Assembly (NCBI RefSeq): GCF_004217175.1
Contig: NZ_SHKI01000002.1
Coordinates: 611,000-674,999, forward strand
From: Leucobacter luti
Lineage (GTDB): Bacteria; Actinomycetota; Actinomycetes; Actinomycetales; Microbacteriaceae
Length of the DNA: 64,000 nucleotides
Direction of reading: 5' to 3'
The stretch's first letter is position 1. Every line of letters starts with the position of its first letter. A program made the position numbers and the translations under genes. The notes below the pieces were generated by a model. The model was not told where the DNA came from. It did no database searches and worked only from the letters and a program-made list of their open reading frames with translations. Below are positions 1 to 8,984 of this stretch, one piece after another.

Positions 1-470
1 GAAGCGGTGATCGGCTCGACCCCGGGTGCGAGCTCGCCATCGAGCTCAGCCTCGGTGAGGAACTGGAGGATCCGCGCGCGCCACTGTTCGGCGTGAGCGC
101 GCTGCGTGATCCAGAACGCTCGGTTCTGTGCCGCGTGGTTCCAGAACGCGAGGGCGACCCGGGCGTGCTGCGTTCCGGCTTCACCGAGCGGCAGTACCGT
201 GACGCACATGCTGCGCAGCGCGGCGATTCCGCGCTTCCCAGCGGTTGACGCCGCGATCCCGCTGTCAGCCTGGGATCGCGTCCGCAGGAATGCGGCTGTG
301 AGCAGGCTTTCCTTGTCTGGGAAGTAACGCGCGAACGCGCTGTGGGCGTACCCGGCTTCGGCGGCGATGTTGCGCATGGTGAGCTGATCGAATCCGTCGC
401 GCGCGATCACCTGCCACGCAGCGCCGGCGATCTCGTCGCGGCGGGCGTCGTGGTCGACTATTCGGGGCAT
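1..470 (-). CDS. TetR-family transcriptional regulator, 3' end beyond window
   Basis: The frame read from ATG at 470 towards position 1 stays open for 156 codons and leaves the window without a stop, so the C-terminus is missing. The N-terminus starts MPRIVDHDARRDEIAGAAW and continues with QLTMRNIAAEAGY and FARYFPDKESLLTAAF, the helix-turn-helix and following helix typical of TetR repressors (about residues 8-55). The rest is the ligand-binding half, rich in Ala and aromatic residues. The gene diverges from the arylsulfatase at 634, and an imperfect palindrome at 595-618 lies between them. It probably represses the sulfatase and/or itself (inference). Ligand unknown. Confidence 0.85.
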   Translation of the reverse strand, partial: MPRIVDHDARRDEIAGAAWQVIARDGFDQLTMRNIAAEAGYAHSAFARYFPDKESLLTAAFLRTRSQADSGIAASTAGKRGIAALRSMCVTVLPLGEAGTQHARVALAFWNHAAQNRAFWITQRAHAEQWRARILQFLTEAELDGELAPGVEPITA

Positions 471-594
471 CTGCGGCTCTCAGTGCGCTCGGTGGCGAGT
501 GTGGTGACCGGATGGTCGTCTTCCAGCCTACGTTATTCTCCGGCTGTAGAAAGTTATATATCCGTGACATTTGAGGTGCGGCCGATCGCTACTG

Positions 595-618
595 TTTAGT
601 GACCAGCTGTTCTCTAAA
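595..618. promoter_or_regulatory. imperfect 24-bp palindrome, candidate TetR operator
   Basis: The two half sites read TTTAGTGACCAG and CTGTTCTCTAAA. They are complementary at 10 of 12 positions and centred on CAGCTG. The site ends 15 bp upstream of the sulfatase ATG at 634, in the AT-richest part of the gap shared with the divergent TetR gene. A position over the 5' leader suits repression by the neighbouring TetR protein (inference). Confidence 0.4.
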
Positions 619-633
619 AGATGTGGGGATGCA

Positions 634-2955
634 ATGCAGCGCTCAGAATCACGCGGGTACGAGGGCTTTCAGGGGCGCGTCTCCGAGTTCGCGTCCGAGT
701 CCACGCCCTGGTATCCGCCGCGGCCACGGGCCCGCGACGGCGCCCCAAACATTGTCGTCGTGCTCGTCGACGATCTGGGGTTTAGCGACCTCGGCCCGTT
801 CGGCAGTGAGATTCACACGCCCCACGTCGACGCGACAGCGGCCGACGGGTGGACCTTCACGAACTACCGCACTGCTCCGGTATGTTCGCCCGCTCGCGCC
901 GCGCTCCTCACCGGGATGAACCCGCACCGTGCCGGCTTCGGCACGGTTGCTCACGTCGATCCGGGGTATCCCGGGTTCACCTGCGAGCTTCCCGAAGACG
1001 CCGCCACCCTCGCTGAGTCCCTGCGCGCCGGCGGCTACGCGACCCTCATGGTGGGGAAGTGGCACCTCACCGTCGAATCGCGCATGCACGACGCAGCGGA
1101 TCGCTCCTCGTGGCCCCTGCAGCGCGGCTTCGACCGGTATTACGGGTGCATGGACGGCTTTACCTCGCTGCATCATCCGCACCGGCTCGTCCGTGACAAT
1201 TCGGTGATTGACCGAGAGAGCTTCCCAGAAAACTACTTCCTCACCGACGACCTCACCGACGAGGCGCTCGCAATGATTGACGAGGTGCGCGCGAACGCGG
1301 CGTCGAAGCCGTTCTTCCTGTATTTTGCGCACGCGGCGGTGCACGGCCCGGTGCAGGCGAAACCCGTAGACATCGAGGCCCAGCGCGGCCGGTACGCGGC
1401 CGGGTGGGACGCGCTCCGGGAAGAGCGACTTGCGCGCCAGCGGCGCCTCGGCATTGTGCCGGCGCACGCCAGCCTGCCCCGGGGGGTGCTCGCCGACAGT
1501 GAACAGATCCAGAGCTGGGACGAGCTCAGCGATGACGAGCGGGAGCTGTTCGCCCGGCACATGGAGGTGTACGCGGCAGCGGTGACGAGCGTAGATGAAA
1601 GCGTTGGTCGGATCCGGGCCCGATTGAGTGAACTCGGCGAGCTCGACAACACCATCATCGTGATCGCGAGTGACAACGGGGGGACAGCCGAGGGGGGCCC
1701 TACCGGGACTCGGAGTTACTTCTCACAGTTTGTCGCCGGGCTCCCACTCCCGGCAGGCTGGGTGCGGGATGTACCGCGCGACATCGAGTTGCTCGGCGGT
1801 CCAAGGGTACACGGACACTACCCGGCGGGCTGGGCGCGGGTGTCAAACACCCCGTTTCGCGCGTTCAAGGGCTCCCTGTACGAGGGCGGGGTGCACGCAC
1901 CGCTCATCGTCTCGTGGCCGGAGTCGCTGCGGCGGGGTGCCCTCACGGGTACCCGGGAGCAGCACATCTTTGTCTCAGACCTCACTCCTACTCTGCTCGA
2001 CCTCGCCGGAGTTGCGCCGCTCGCGCATCGGCACGGGTCGCCAACGCAGGAGTTCGACGGTGCGAGCTTCGCGCCTGCCCTGGGCGACCGCGCCGCGCCT
2101 GGCCGGGAGAAGCAAATGTTCGAGCTGTTCGGTGCGCGCGCTCTGGTGTCCGCGCCGTGGAAGGCGGTCGCGCCGGCGCCGCCCACGCCCGAACAGGGGG
2201 CGGCCGGGGGCAACTGGGAGCTGTACGACCTTGCGCGCGACCCCAACGAGACTCGCGACGTGGCTCGCGAGCACCCCGAGATCGTTGGCGATCTCGCGCG
2301 CACCTGGCTTACCGAAGCCTGGCGCAACACCGTATTTCCGCTCAACGACGACGGCTCGCTGTTCACGGTGCGTCCGGAGACCGAAGCAGAACTCTCCGAA
2401 CCCGTCACGCTGCCGCCGTTTCGGCCGCCGCTCGAGCGGTTCAGATCCGCAAAGCTCACCGTATTGCGCTCGTTCGAGGTGCGCGCGGAGGTGGAGGTCG
2501 GACCCGCAACCTCGGGAGTGATCGTGGCGCACGGCGACCAGGGGGGCGGGTATCTGCTTGCCCTCGACGGCGGAGTTCCGCTGGTGTCCTACAACGCTTA
2601 CGGCGACATGCACCGGGTGCGCGGTGTTCGGCTCGCGGCCGGGGTCCGCGAGATCGTCTTGAGCTGCACGGAGCTCGACGGGTTGCGGTGGCGAGTGACC
2701 CTGCACGTCGACGGTGAGCCGGTTGCCGAGCTGTCGGAGGTGCCAATGCTGCTCGGGATGGCGCCGTTTACCGGGATCAGCGTGGGCTACGACTACGGCG
2801 GCCCCGTCGACTGGGAACTGCACGAGCGCCACGGCATCTTCAAGTTCAGTCGCGGCGTGCTGCGCCGGGTGCGCTACGTCCCCGGTGCGACATCGCACTT
2901 CGACCGCACCGTGATCAGGCGTATCGACGAGGCGGTTCTCGCGGTTGCGGACTGA
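634..2955 (+). CDS. arylsulfatase (AtsA-like, formylglycine-dependent)
   Basis: A 773-residue type-I sulfatase that hydrolyses sulfate monoesters. The N-terminal alkaline-phosphatase-like domain has the metal-binding VLVDDLGF (Asp46, Asp47) and the signature CSPARAALLTG. Cys84 in that signature is the residue oxidised to formylglycine. GKWHLT, HAAVHGP and ASDNGG are further active-site motifs. The last ~180 residues form a second domain with the YDYGGPVDW-type pattern seen at the end of mycobacterial AtsA-type enzymes. No signal peptide is visible, so it is probably cytoplasmic. ATG at 634 was chosen because GGGGAT lies 4 bases upstream and the conserved part begins near residue 38; an in-frame start at 571 is less likely. 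No formylglycine-generating enzyme is in the window. It is followed, 96 bp on, by a transporter lipoprotein. Confidence 0.93.
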   Translation: MQRSESRGYEGFQGRVSEFASESTPWYPPRPRARDGAPNIVVVLVDDLGFSDLGPFGSEIHTPHVDATAADGWTFTNYRTAPVCSPARAALLTGMNPHRAGFGTVAHVDPGYPGFTCELPEDAATLAESLRAGGYATLMVGKWHLTVESRMHDAADRSSWPLQRGFDRYYGCMDGFTSLHHPHRLVRDNSVIDRESFPENYFLTDDLTDEALAMIDEVRANAASKPFFLYFAHAAVHGPVQAKPVDIEAQRGRYAAGWDALREERLARQRRLGIVPAHASLPRGVLADSEQIQSWDELSDDERELFARHMEVYAAAVTSVDESVGRIRARLSELGELDNTIIVIASDNGGTAEGGPTGTRSYFSQFVAGLPLPAGWVRDVPRDIELLGGPRVHGHYPAGWARVSNTPFRAFKGSLYEGGVHAPLIVSWPESLRRGALTGTREQHIFVSDLTPTLLDLAGVAPLAHRHGSPTQEFDGASFAPALGDRAAPGREKQMFELFGARALVSAPWKAVAPAPPTPEQGAAGGNWELYDLARDPNETRDVAREHPEIVGDLARTWLTEAWRNTVFPLNDDGSLFTVRPETEAELSEPVTLPPFRPPLERFRSAKLTVLRSFEVRAEVEVGPATSGVIVAHGDQGGGYLLALDGGVPLVSYNAYGDMHRVRGVRLAAGVREIVLSCTELDGLRWRVTLHVDGEPVAELSEVPMLLGMAPFTGISVGYDYGGPVDWELHERHGIFKFSRGVLRRVRYVPGATSHFDRTVIRRIDEAVLAVAD

Positions 2956-3051
2956 GCGCGGCAGTGCAGCCCTGCTCCGCCCCGCTCTGAAACGTCGCAC
3001 CATGAACACCACCCACACTCACCCACACCACCCACAGTGAAAGGAACACTC

Positions 3052-4578
3052 ATGAAACGACAGACCCTCGCGGTCACGGGGCTCGCCACGGCGGCGCTGC
3101 TCCTGACTGCGTGCGCCGGGGGCGCGCCGGCCCCGACCTCGGGCGGCGACGCCGCGCCGACCGAACTGCGGATCGGCAACTTCATCGATCTCACGTCCTG
3201 GGACCCGGCGATCGCGGACATCGGGTTCAACGCCCCGTACCTCTCCGCGGTCTACGATCCACTCGTCGCAATTGACGGGACCGGGGAGCCGCAGCCCGCG
3301 CTCGCGACGGACTGGGAGTACTCCGACGATTTCACCCTGCTGACCATGAACCTGCGCAGCGATGCCACGTTCTCCGACGGCGCGGCGTTCGATGCTGAGG
3401 CCGCGGTCGCCAACCTCGAATATCTCCGCGCGGGCACCATTTCGCGCGAGGCCTACCTCAACGTTGATCGTGTCACCGCGGTCGACGAAGATACGATCGA
3501 GATCCACTTGACGGCGCGAGACGATCGGCTCCTGTACTTCATGGGGCTGGGGCGAAGCTACATGGCGGCACCCGAGGCGATCGCCGCAGGGACTCTGGCA
3601 GAAGCGCCCGTAGGTTCCGGACCGTACCTGCTCAGCGCAGACACCGTGCCGGGCTCCGAGTACCGCTTCGAGAAGGTCGCGGATCACTGGGCGGGTGCGC
3701 AGTTTCCCTTCGGGAGAGTGAGCGTGCTCCCGATGCAGGATCCGACCGCGCGCAACAACGCCCTCGAGGCTGGCCAGATCGACGTGAGCTACGGCGACGC
3801 GACCACCATTGCCATGGCCGAAGACAACGGGTGGAACGTCGCCGCGCAGACCGCGTCCTGGGTGGGCCTGCGCATCAATGATCACACCGGCTCGGTACTG
3901 GAGCCGCTCGGTGATGTGCGCGTGCGGCAGGCCCTCAACTACGCGTTCGATGGTCAGGCCCTGCTCGACAGCGTCGGGGAAGGGCAGGGAACGGCCACAA
4001 ACCAATTGTTTGCAGCGGGGTTCCCGGGCAACGATCCGAAGCTCGATGACCGGTACGCGCACGACATCGATCGCGCGAAAGCGCTCCTCGCAGAGGCTGG
4101 CTATGGCGACGGATTCGCCGTGACCCTTCCGATGGCGCCCCCGTTCCAGCCCTGGCAGCCCGCCGTGGAGCAGGTATTTGGTGACCTCGGCATCACGGTG
4201 AGCTGGGATGAGTTCCAGTACGCCGACTACCAATCGAACGCGCCCAACTACCCAATGTTCATCGCGGTGCTTGCCGTTGACTCGAACCCGGCGGCCACGA
4301 TCGCGCGCCAGCTCACCGTGCCGCAGTGGTACATGCCGTCACCCGACATCGCCGAGTTCCCGAAGCTGCAGGCGCAGGTCGATGCTGCCCTGGCTGCGGC
4401 ACCCGGGGTCGAGCAGGACGCGGAGATCCGCACGCTCAACGAGTTGGTGACCGAGGACGCCTGGCACGTGGTCTGGTATCAGTCGGACAACATCTATGTG
4501 AGCGTCCCGGGCGTGACGGTTGAACCCGTCACCGGAATGATGTTCCCGGCGCTGCGTCAGATTCAGCCGGAGAGCTAG
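3052..4578 (+). CDS. ABC transporter substrate-binding lipoprotein (family 5, oligopeptide type)
   Basis: A 508-residue extracytoplasmic solute receptor. The signal peptide MKRQTLAVTGLATAALLLTAC ends in a lipobox LTAC, with lipidation on the Cys. The mature chain has the SBP_bac_5 layout: ELRIGNF near the start, ALATDWEYSDDFTLLTMNLR, FSDGAAFDAEAAVANLEYLR, and the late DVRVRQALNYAFDG motif. The start at 3052 is set by AAGGAA at 3041-3046. No permease or ATPase gene adjoins it, so it must use partners elsewhere or be an orphan receptor. Its position after the sulfatase and before the amine genes suggests uptake of a sulfated or amine-containing small molecule (inference). A strong terminator follows the stop codon. 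Confidence 0.9.
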   Translation: MKRQTLAVTGLATAALLLTACAGGAPAPTSGGDAAPTELRIGNFIDLTSWDPAIADIGFNAPYLSAVYDPLVAIDGTGEPQPALATDWEYSDDFTLLTMNLRSDATFSDGAAFDAEAAVANLEYLRAGTISREAYLNVDRVTAVDEDTIEIHLTARDDRLLYFMGLGRSYMAAPEAIAAGTLAEAPVGSGPYLLSADTVPGSEYRFEKVADHWAGAQFPFGRVSVLPMQDPTARNNALEAGQIDVSYGDATTIAMAEDNGWNVAAQTASWVGLRINDHTGSVLEPLGDVRVRQALNYAFDGQALLDSVGEGQGTATNQLFAAGFPGNDPKLDDRYAHDIDRAKALLAEAGYGDGFAVTLPMAPPFQPWQPAVEQVFGDLGITVSWDEFQYADYQSNAPNYPMFIAVLAVDSNPAATIARQLTVPQWYMPSPDIAEFPKLQAQVDAALAAAPGVEQDAEIRTLNELVTEDAWHVVWYQSDNIYVSVPGVTVEPVTGMMFPALRQIQPES

Positions 4579-4586
4579 CTCCCGAG

Positions 4587-4642
4587 CGAGCGCGCGGTGG
4601 GGTGCACGGGTCTCGGCTCCCGTGCACCCCACCGCGCGCTCG
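4587..4642. terminator. bidirectional rho-independent-type hairpin
   Basis: A perfect 24-bp inverted repeat (4587-4610 with 4619-4642) closes an 8-base loop. It lies between the convergent ends of the lipoprotein gene (stop at 4578) and the EthD-type gene (stop at 4649). There is no long T-run, as is common in high-GC actinobacteria. Confidence 0.85.
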
Positions 4643-4648
4643 AACCGG

Positions 4649-4963
4649 TTACCCGGGGACCGGGACGCTGGTGGTCGGGAACGTGAGCACCGTCGCGCCG
4701 CCGCTCGCGTAGTTTGGCACGTCGGCCTCGACCGCCCGGCCCTCGGGCGACGCCATGGCCGCGGCGAGCGCGGCGCCGTCCGCGAACGTGGCCCGGAACA
4801 TCGCGTAATAGGGGCCGGCGCCCGGCTCAGTGATGCCGAGCGCGTAGCTGATATCTTGCACGCCGGGCAGCTTCGCGCAGAGCGGCAGGTGGACACGTTC
4901 GTAATACTCCGCGAACGCGGCACGGTCGGTGGGCTCTGGGTAGAGCACGAGGAGAGTATGCAC
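4649..4963 (-). CDS. EthD-family dimeric alpha/beta-barrel protein
   Basis: A 104-residue protein of ferredoxin-like dimeric alpha/beta-barrel type. It begins MHTLLVLYPEPTDRAAFAEYYERVHLPL. The YPEP..AAFAEYYERVHLPL stretch is the EthD-family hallmark, with the conserved His near residue 25. Relatives assist ring or ether oxidation or act as small oxidoreductases; the precise reaction is unknown. It begins 5 bp after the amidohydrolase stop and is the last gene of the copper amine oxidase, amidohydrolase, EthD run, so it probably works in the same pathway. Confidence 0.8.
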   Translation of the reverse strand: MHTLLVLYPEPTDRAAFAEYYERVHLPLCAKLPGVQDISYALGITEPGAGPYYAMFRATFADGAALAAAMASPEGRAVEADVPNYASGGATVLTFPTTSVPVPG

Positions 4964-4968
4964 GATCG

Positions 4969-6615
4969 CTACTCCGTTTCTGCCGCGTAGACGCGGCGGC
5001 CGGCGAACCAGGTCTCGGCGACCGCGGTCTGCACCAGCTCGGTCTCCGGGTGCGCGAACGGGTCGCGGGTGAGGCGCACAAAGTCAGCGGACTTCCCCAC
5101 GGTGAGCGAGCCGGTGACATCGGCGAGGCCCATCGCTTCGGCCCCGCCGATTGTGAACGCCGCGATCGCCTCCGCGAGACTGATCGCCTGCTCGGGCCAC
5201 AGCGTGCCGGGGTAGGCGCCGCTCGGGTCCGCGCGAGTGACGAGGCCGTGGATGCCCTCCCACGCGTTCGGGGACGGGGAGACGGGCCAGTCGGAGCCGC
5301 CGGCGACGATCGCACCGGCGTCGAGCAGCGAGCGGTTCGGCTGCATCTGGTCGGCGCGCTCGCGGGGGAGCACCTCGCGGATCGCCTCGACGATCGGGCC
5401 GGGCACCCAGATGAACGGGGAGATATCCGCAGCAACCCCGAGCGCGGCGAAGCGCGGCACATCGTCCGGGTGTACGAACTGGCCGTGCGCCACCTGATAG
5501 CGGGTCTCGGTGAAGCCCTCCCCGCGGATCACCTCGACGGCGTTGAGTACAGCGTGCACCGACGCATCGCCCGTGCAGTGGATCTTCGCGGAGAGGCCCC
5601 GTTCCGCGACGCGACGCAGCCACTCGGTGAGCTCCGCCGGGTCGAGCAGCGTGGCGCCGTGGAAGTGATCCCCGTGCACGTCGTCCGGGAGGTACGGTTC
5701 GATGAACGCTCCGGTCCGGGTGGGCGGCACGCCGTCGAGAAAGATCTTCACGAAGTCTGGGCGATGGTGCTCGGTGCGGAAGCGCTCGCCGTCGAAAACG
5801 AGCTCGTCGCCGATCACTGAGTTGCCGAAGATCTCGTCGTTGACGAGCATCGACGTCACCACCCACGCGTCGAGCTCGCCGTCGGCGTCGAGCGCCCGCA
5901 GCGCCTCGAGCGTCGGCGTGGACACTCCGGCGTCCTGGAACGCGGTCACACCGAAGGAGCTGAGGATCGAGACCCCGCGCTTGGAGGCCGCGCGATCCTG
6001 GGCGGGGGAGAGCCCACCCACCTCGCGCTGGGCCTGCGCCACGGGGATGCCAGCGGCTTCGAGGAGCACCCCGGTGGGGCGGCCGTCGGCGTCGAGTACC
6101 ACGCCCGGCTGCCCGGCGGCGACCCCGGCGATCTCGAGGGCGCGGGTGTTCACCCACCGGTTGTGGTGCGAGTCATCGGAGAGCATCACCGGGCGGCCGC
6201 CGGCAGCCTCGTCGAGCTGCGCCAGCGCGGCGGCGGAGTTGATCTCGCCGAGGCGATCGCTCGCCCACGGTCCGCCGACGATCCAGGCGTCGGCGGGGAG
6301 CGTGGCTGCGTGGTCGCGCACGGCGGCGGCGATGGCGTCGAGGTGCGCGCCGAGCGGAATTCGCAGTTCGAAGAGCTCCTCCTGGCCGGCGATCGCGTGG
6401 TGGTTGTGCACGTCGACGAGGCCGGGCATGACGAACGCGCCGTCGAGCTCACGCACCTCGGTGTCGGGTGTCGCGAGCGCCGCGATCTCCGCGGCGGCGC
6501 CGACCGCGACGATGCGGCCGCCCGAGACGGCGAGTGCCTCGGCCCACGGTTGTGCCGGGTCGACGGTGTAGATGCGGCCGCCCGTGAGAATCAGCTCGGG
6601 TGCGGGGTGGGTCAT
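4969..6615 (-). CDS. YtcJ/NfdA-like amidohydrolase (amidohydrolase family 3)
   Basis: A 548-residue metal-dependent hydrolase. The N-terminal beta-sandwich begins ELILTGGRIYTVD. The metal-binding HxH is in VDVHNHHAIAG, a candidate bridging Lys in FVKIFLDGV, later His ligands in KIHCTGDASVH and VAHGQFVH, and the final Asp in GGSDWPVSPS. This layout is shared with YtcJ and with N-substituted formamide deformylase (NfdA), which yields formate and an amine. ATG at 6615 is chosen because GGAG precedes it by 8 bases. It lies 72 bp after the copper amine oxidase gene on the same strand, so an amine released here could feed that oxidase (inference). A second paralogue lies at 21904. Confidence 0.88.
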   Translation of the reverse strand: MTHPAPELILTGGRIYTVDPAQPWAEALAVSGGRIVAVGAAAEIAALATPDTEVRELDGAFVMPGLVDVHNHHAIAGQEELFELRIPLGAHLDAIAAAVRDHAATLPADAWIVGGPWASDRLGEINSAAALAQLDEAAGGRPVMLSDDSHHNRWVNTRALEIAGVAAGQPGVVLDADGRPTGVLLEAAGIPVAQAQREVGGLSPAQDRAASKRGVSILSSFGVTAFQDAGVSTPTLEALRALDADGELDAWVVTSMLVNDEIFGNSVIGDELVFDGERFRTEHHRPDFVKIFLDGVPPTRTGAFIEPYLPDDVHGDHFHGATLLDPAELTEWLRRVAERGLSAKIHCTGDASVHAVLNAVEVIRGEGFTETRYQVAHGQFVHPDDVPRFAALGVAADISPFIWVPGPIVEAIREVLPRERADQMQPNRSLLDAGAIVAGGSDWPVSPSPNAWEGIHGLVTRADPSGAYPGTLWPEQAISLAEAIAAFTIGGAEAMGLADVTGSLTVGKSADFVRLTRDPFAHPETELVQTAVAETWFAGRRVYAAETE

Positions 6616-6687
6616 CGGTGACTCCAATCGGTGAGAGTGGTGGCCCGGGCCGAGGTCGGTCCGGGCCGTGGCATGGTGAAACTCCGG

Positions 6688-8766
6688 CTAGGGGCGCGGC
6701 TTGCCGCAACCGCACGCATCGTTGCCGCAGCGGCAGGTCTCGCCGGCGCAGCACCCGCAGCCGCCGCCGGTGCAGCACGCACCGCCGCCGTGCGCGCCGC
6801 CGCGCGCGTCTTCCGGCAGGTTCATCGCCGGATTCTGATCGAGGAAGCCGTGCGGTTTGAACCAGAACCCCGAGTAGTCGACCGGCATGATCGGCCAGTC
6901 CTCGGTGCGGGGAATGTGGGTGGGGCCGAACACGTGCCACAGCACGATGTCCTCGCCGTCGAGGCTGCGGTCGGCGCGCGTCCACTCGGGGAGTCCCTGC
7001 CCCGGCGCCTGCGCGTTCGGGGTAAAACCTGCCGGGTACAGCTGCTCCGGATCGTACTGCGTACCCCAGAGGTGCTTGGTGGCGAACGCTGCCCGACCGT
7101 GCACGGTCGACTCCGGCTGCGCGGCGAGCAACGCCTTCCCCTCGGGGACGAGCCAGTACGCGGTGGGCTTGCCCACGTAGTTGGTGCGGTGTGCCGATCG
7201 CACCTCCCACACCCGGCCGGTCAGCCCGTTCGCGACCCGCTGAGCCCCCAGCTCGCTCGTCAGCTGCGTCTCCGACCAGGTGAACGCGTTGCCGTACGGG
7301 TTCTCTGGGCCGATCGGGATGCCCACCGCCTCGATCTCGTGGAGGGTGTTGTCCTCGCCGTCGATCGCGGCATCGATGCGCGCGCAGAACAGGTGCTGGT
7401 GCACGGGCGTGAAGATGCCGGGCGCGATCTCGGGGGCGTGCGGGTTCGTGGAGCCCGGGATTCCGGCTCCGGCGAACACGATTCCAGTGGCCTTCGCCTC
7501 GACCTGGATCGAACCGTCGAGGTAGAAGTACCAGAAGAAGCCGTAGTCGTAGTTGCCGATCGTTGAGAAGTAACTCACCACGAGGCGGCGGCTGCGGCGG
7601 GTCTCAGCGTGGCCGTCGAGGTCGGTGTGCTTCCAGAGAATCCCGTAGTCCTCCTCGTGCATGCAGATCGCCTGCGGGATCTTCACGGGGTTGCCGTGGT
7701 CGTCTGGCACGAACGCGTCGAAGTAGTGGATCACGCCGAGGCAGTCGCAACCGAGCGCGAGCGAGTTCGCGTTCTTGCCGAGCAGATACTCGCCGGCGTC
7801 GAAGTAGCTGATCCAGTACCGGCTCACGGAGGTGTCGCCGTAGGGCACCACCATTTCGGGCACGCTCGCGCGATGCGCCACACTGCGGTCCTCGTCGCCG
7901 TCGCGGAAGCTGATCTGGTTGAGCACCAGCCCCTCCTGTTGCGTGAAACCGACGCGGAATTTCCAGTTCTCCCACTGGACGAGGCTGCCGTCGACGGAGA
8001 ACGACGGCCCCTCCGGTTGCGTGATTACGATCGGTTTCAGGCTGGTCCGCGCTGGCCCCTGCGCGGCGAGGCCGTAGTTGCCGTGCTGTTCAGGAACGGG
8101 CACGTCGCCCTCGTCATCGATTCGGATCACGCGGCGCGCGGTGAGGTCGACGTGCACCACCAGGCCCTCGACCGGGTGTGCCCACGGGCTGTCCTGCTCG
8201 CTGAAGCGTAGATAGGTGTGCGAGCGGATCAGGCGGCGGCCAATCTCCTCCTCGCGACCGAAAAAGCCGGGCGCGAGCGGCGAGCAGAACGCGAGCTCCA
8301 TGTGGTCGGCGAGCCCGCGCCGGCGCATGGCCGCCTGCCACTCGGGCGAGGCCTTCACGATCGCCGCCGCGTCGTCGTACTCCTCGAACAGGTATTGGGG
8401 CTGACCGTACGGCTCGGTCGCGGTCGGCAGCTCGCGCAGCGAATCGATCTCCCCGCGTGAGACCGACACGTGTGCCTCGCGCGCCACTCCCGTCACGCGG
8501 TCCAGCAGCGTCACCCTGATCCTGCGGTCGAGCGGGTCGCCCGCGCGCCAGGCGGCGAGCGCCGGCTTCGGCGGGTCGAGTGGCAGCATGCGCGGCACGC
8601 GCGTGTCGGCGGTGAGGTGGCCGGCCTCGGCAAGGATCAGCCGGGCGGCGGCGATCTCCTCGCCGGTGAGCGGGTCGAGCGGGTGCTCGGGGGTGCCGGG
8701 TGTCGTGACGCGCGCGCCGTGCGTGTGGGTGGCGTCCGGCCGGTGGCCGGGGTCCGTGATCGTCAT
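6688..8766 (-). CDS. copper-containing primary amine oxidase with Cys-rich C-terminal tail
   Basis: A 692-residue topaquinone enzyme oxidising primary amines to aldehydes with release of ammonia and H2O2. The active site is complete: catalytic-base Asp323 in YFDAGEYLLG, Tyr406 in TIGNYDYGF (self-processed to topaquinone), and copper ligands His456 and His458 (HQH) and His617 (THIPRTEDW). Spacing matches the Arthrobacter phenylethylamine oxidase pattern. The usual fold ends near residue 650. Beyond it lies a Gly/Cys-rich tail with nine Cys between residues 664 and 687, resembling a metallothionein-like metal site. No signal peptide is seen. ATG at 8766 follows a GAGGA box. It is the first gene of a run with an amidohydrolase and an EthD protein, and diverges from an SDR gene across 218 bp. 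Confidence 0.95.
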   Translation of the reverse strand: MTITDPGHRPDATHTHGARVTTPGTPEHPLDPLTGEEIAAARLILAEAGHLTADTRVPRMLPLDPPKPALAAWRAGDPLDRRIRVTLLDRVTGVAREAHVSVSRGEIDSLRELPTATEPYGQPQYLFEEYDDAAAIVKASPEWQAAMRRRGLADHMELAFCSPLAPGFFGREEEIGRRLIRSHTYLRFSEQDSPWAHPVEGLVVHVDLTARRVIRIDDEGDVPVPEQHGNYGLAAQGPARTSLKPIVITQPEGPSFSVDGSLVQWENWKFRVGFTQQEGLVLNQISFRDGDEDRSVAHRASVPEMVVPYGDTSVSRYWISYFDAGEYLLGKNANSLALGCDCLGVIHYFDAFVPDDHGNPVKIPQAICMHEEDYGILWKHTDLDGHAETRRSRRLVVSYFSTIGNYDYGFFWYFYLDGSIQVEAKATGIVFAGAGIPGSTNPHAPEIAPGIFTPVHQHLFCARIDAAIDGEDNTLHEIEAVGIPIGPENPYGNAFTWSETQLTSELGAQRVANGLTGRVWEVRSAHRTNYVGKPTAYWLVPEGKALLAAQPESTVHGRAAFATKHLWGTQYDPEQLYPAGFTPNAQAPGQGLPEWTRADRSLDGEDIVLWHVFGPTHIPRTEDWPIMPVDYSGFWFKPHGFLDQNPAMNLPEDARGGAHGGGACCTGGGCGCCAGETCRCGNDACGCGKPRP

Positions 8767-8984
8767 GACATCATCCTCGATTTCTGCGCCTCGCGTGAGC
8801 GAGAGTGCGGCTTCGGAACTCTCCACTCTCAGTATCCCAAGCGAGTCTCCACGCACGTTGACCGTGCGCGCTCCGGTGTTGACCCAGCGGGCCCGATCCG
8901 CGCTGAGCGCCGCGTTCCCGAGGATGATGGGGGTGCCAGCGCGAAGCGGCGCGGCGCGAATCACTCGTGAAAGGACCACACAGC

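Noticed and set aside
3002-3040. 12-codon His/Pro/Thr-rich open frame just before the lipoprotein gene, like a leader peptide
   Set aside because: No ribosome binding site, no attenuator hairpin after it, and CAC/CCA-rich text before start codons is common in such genomes.
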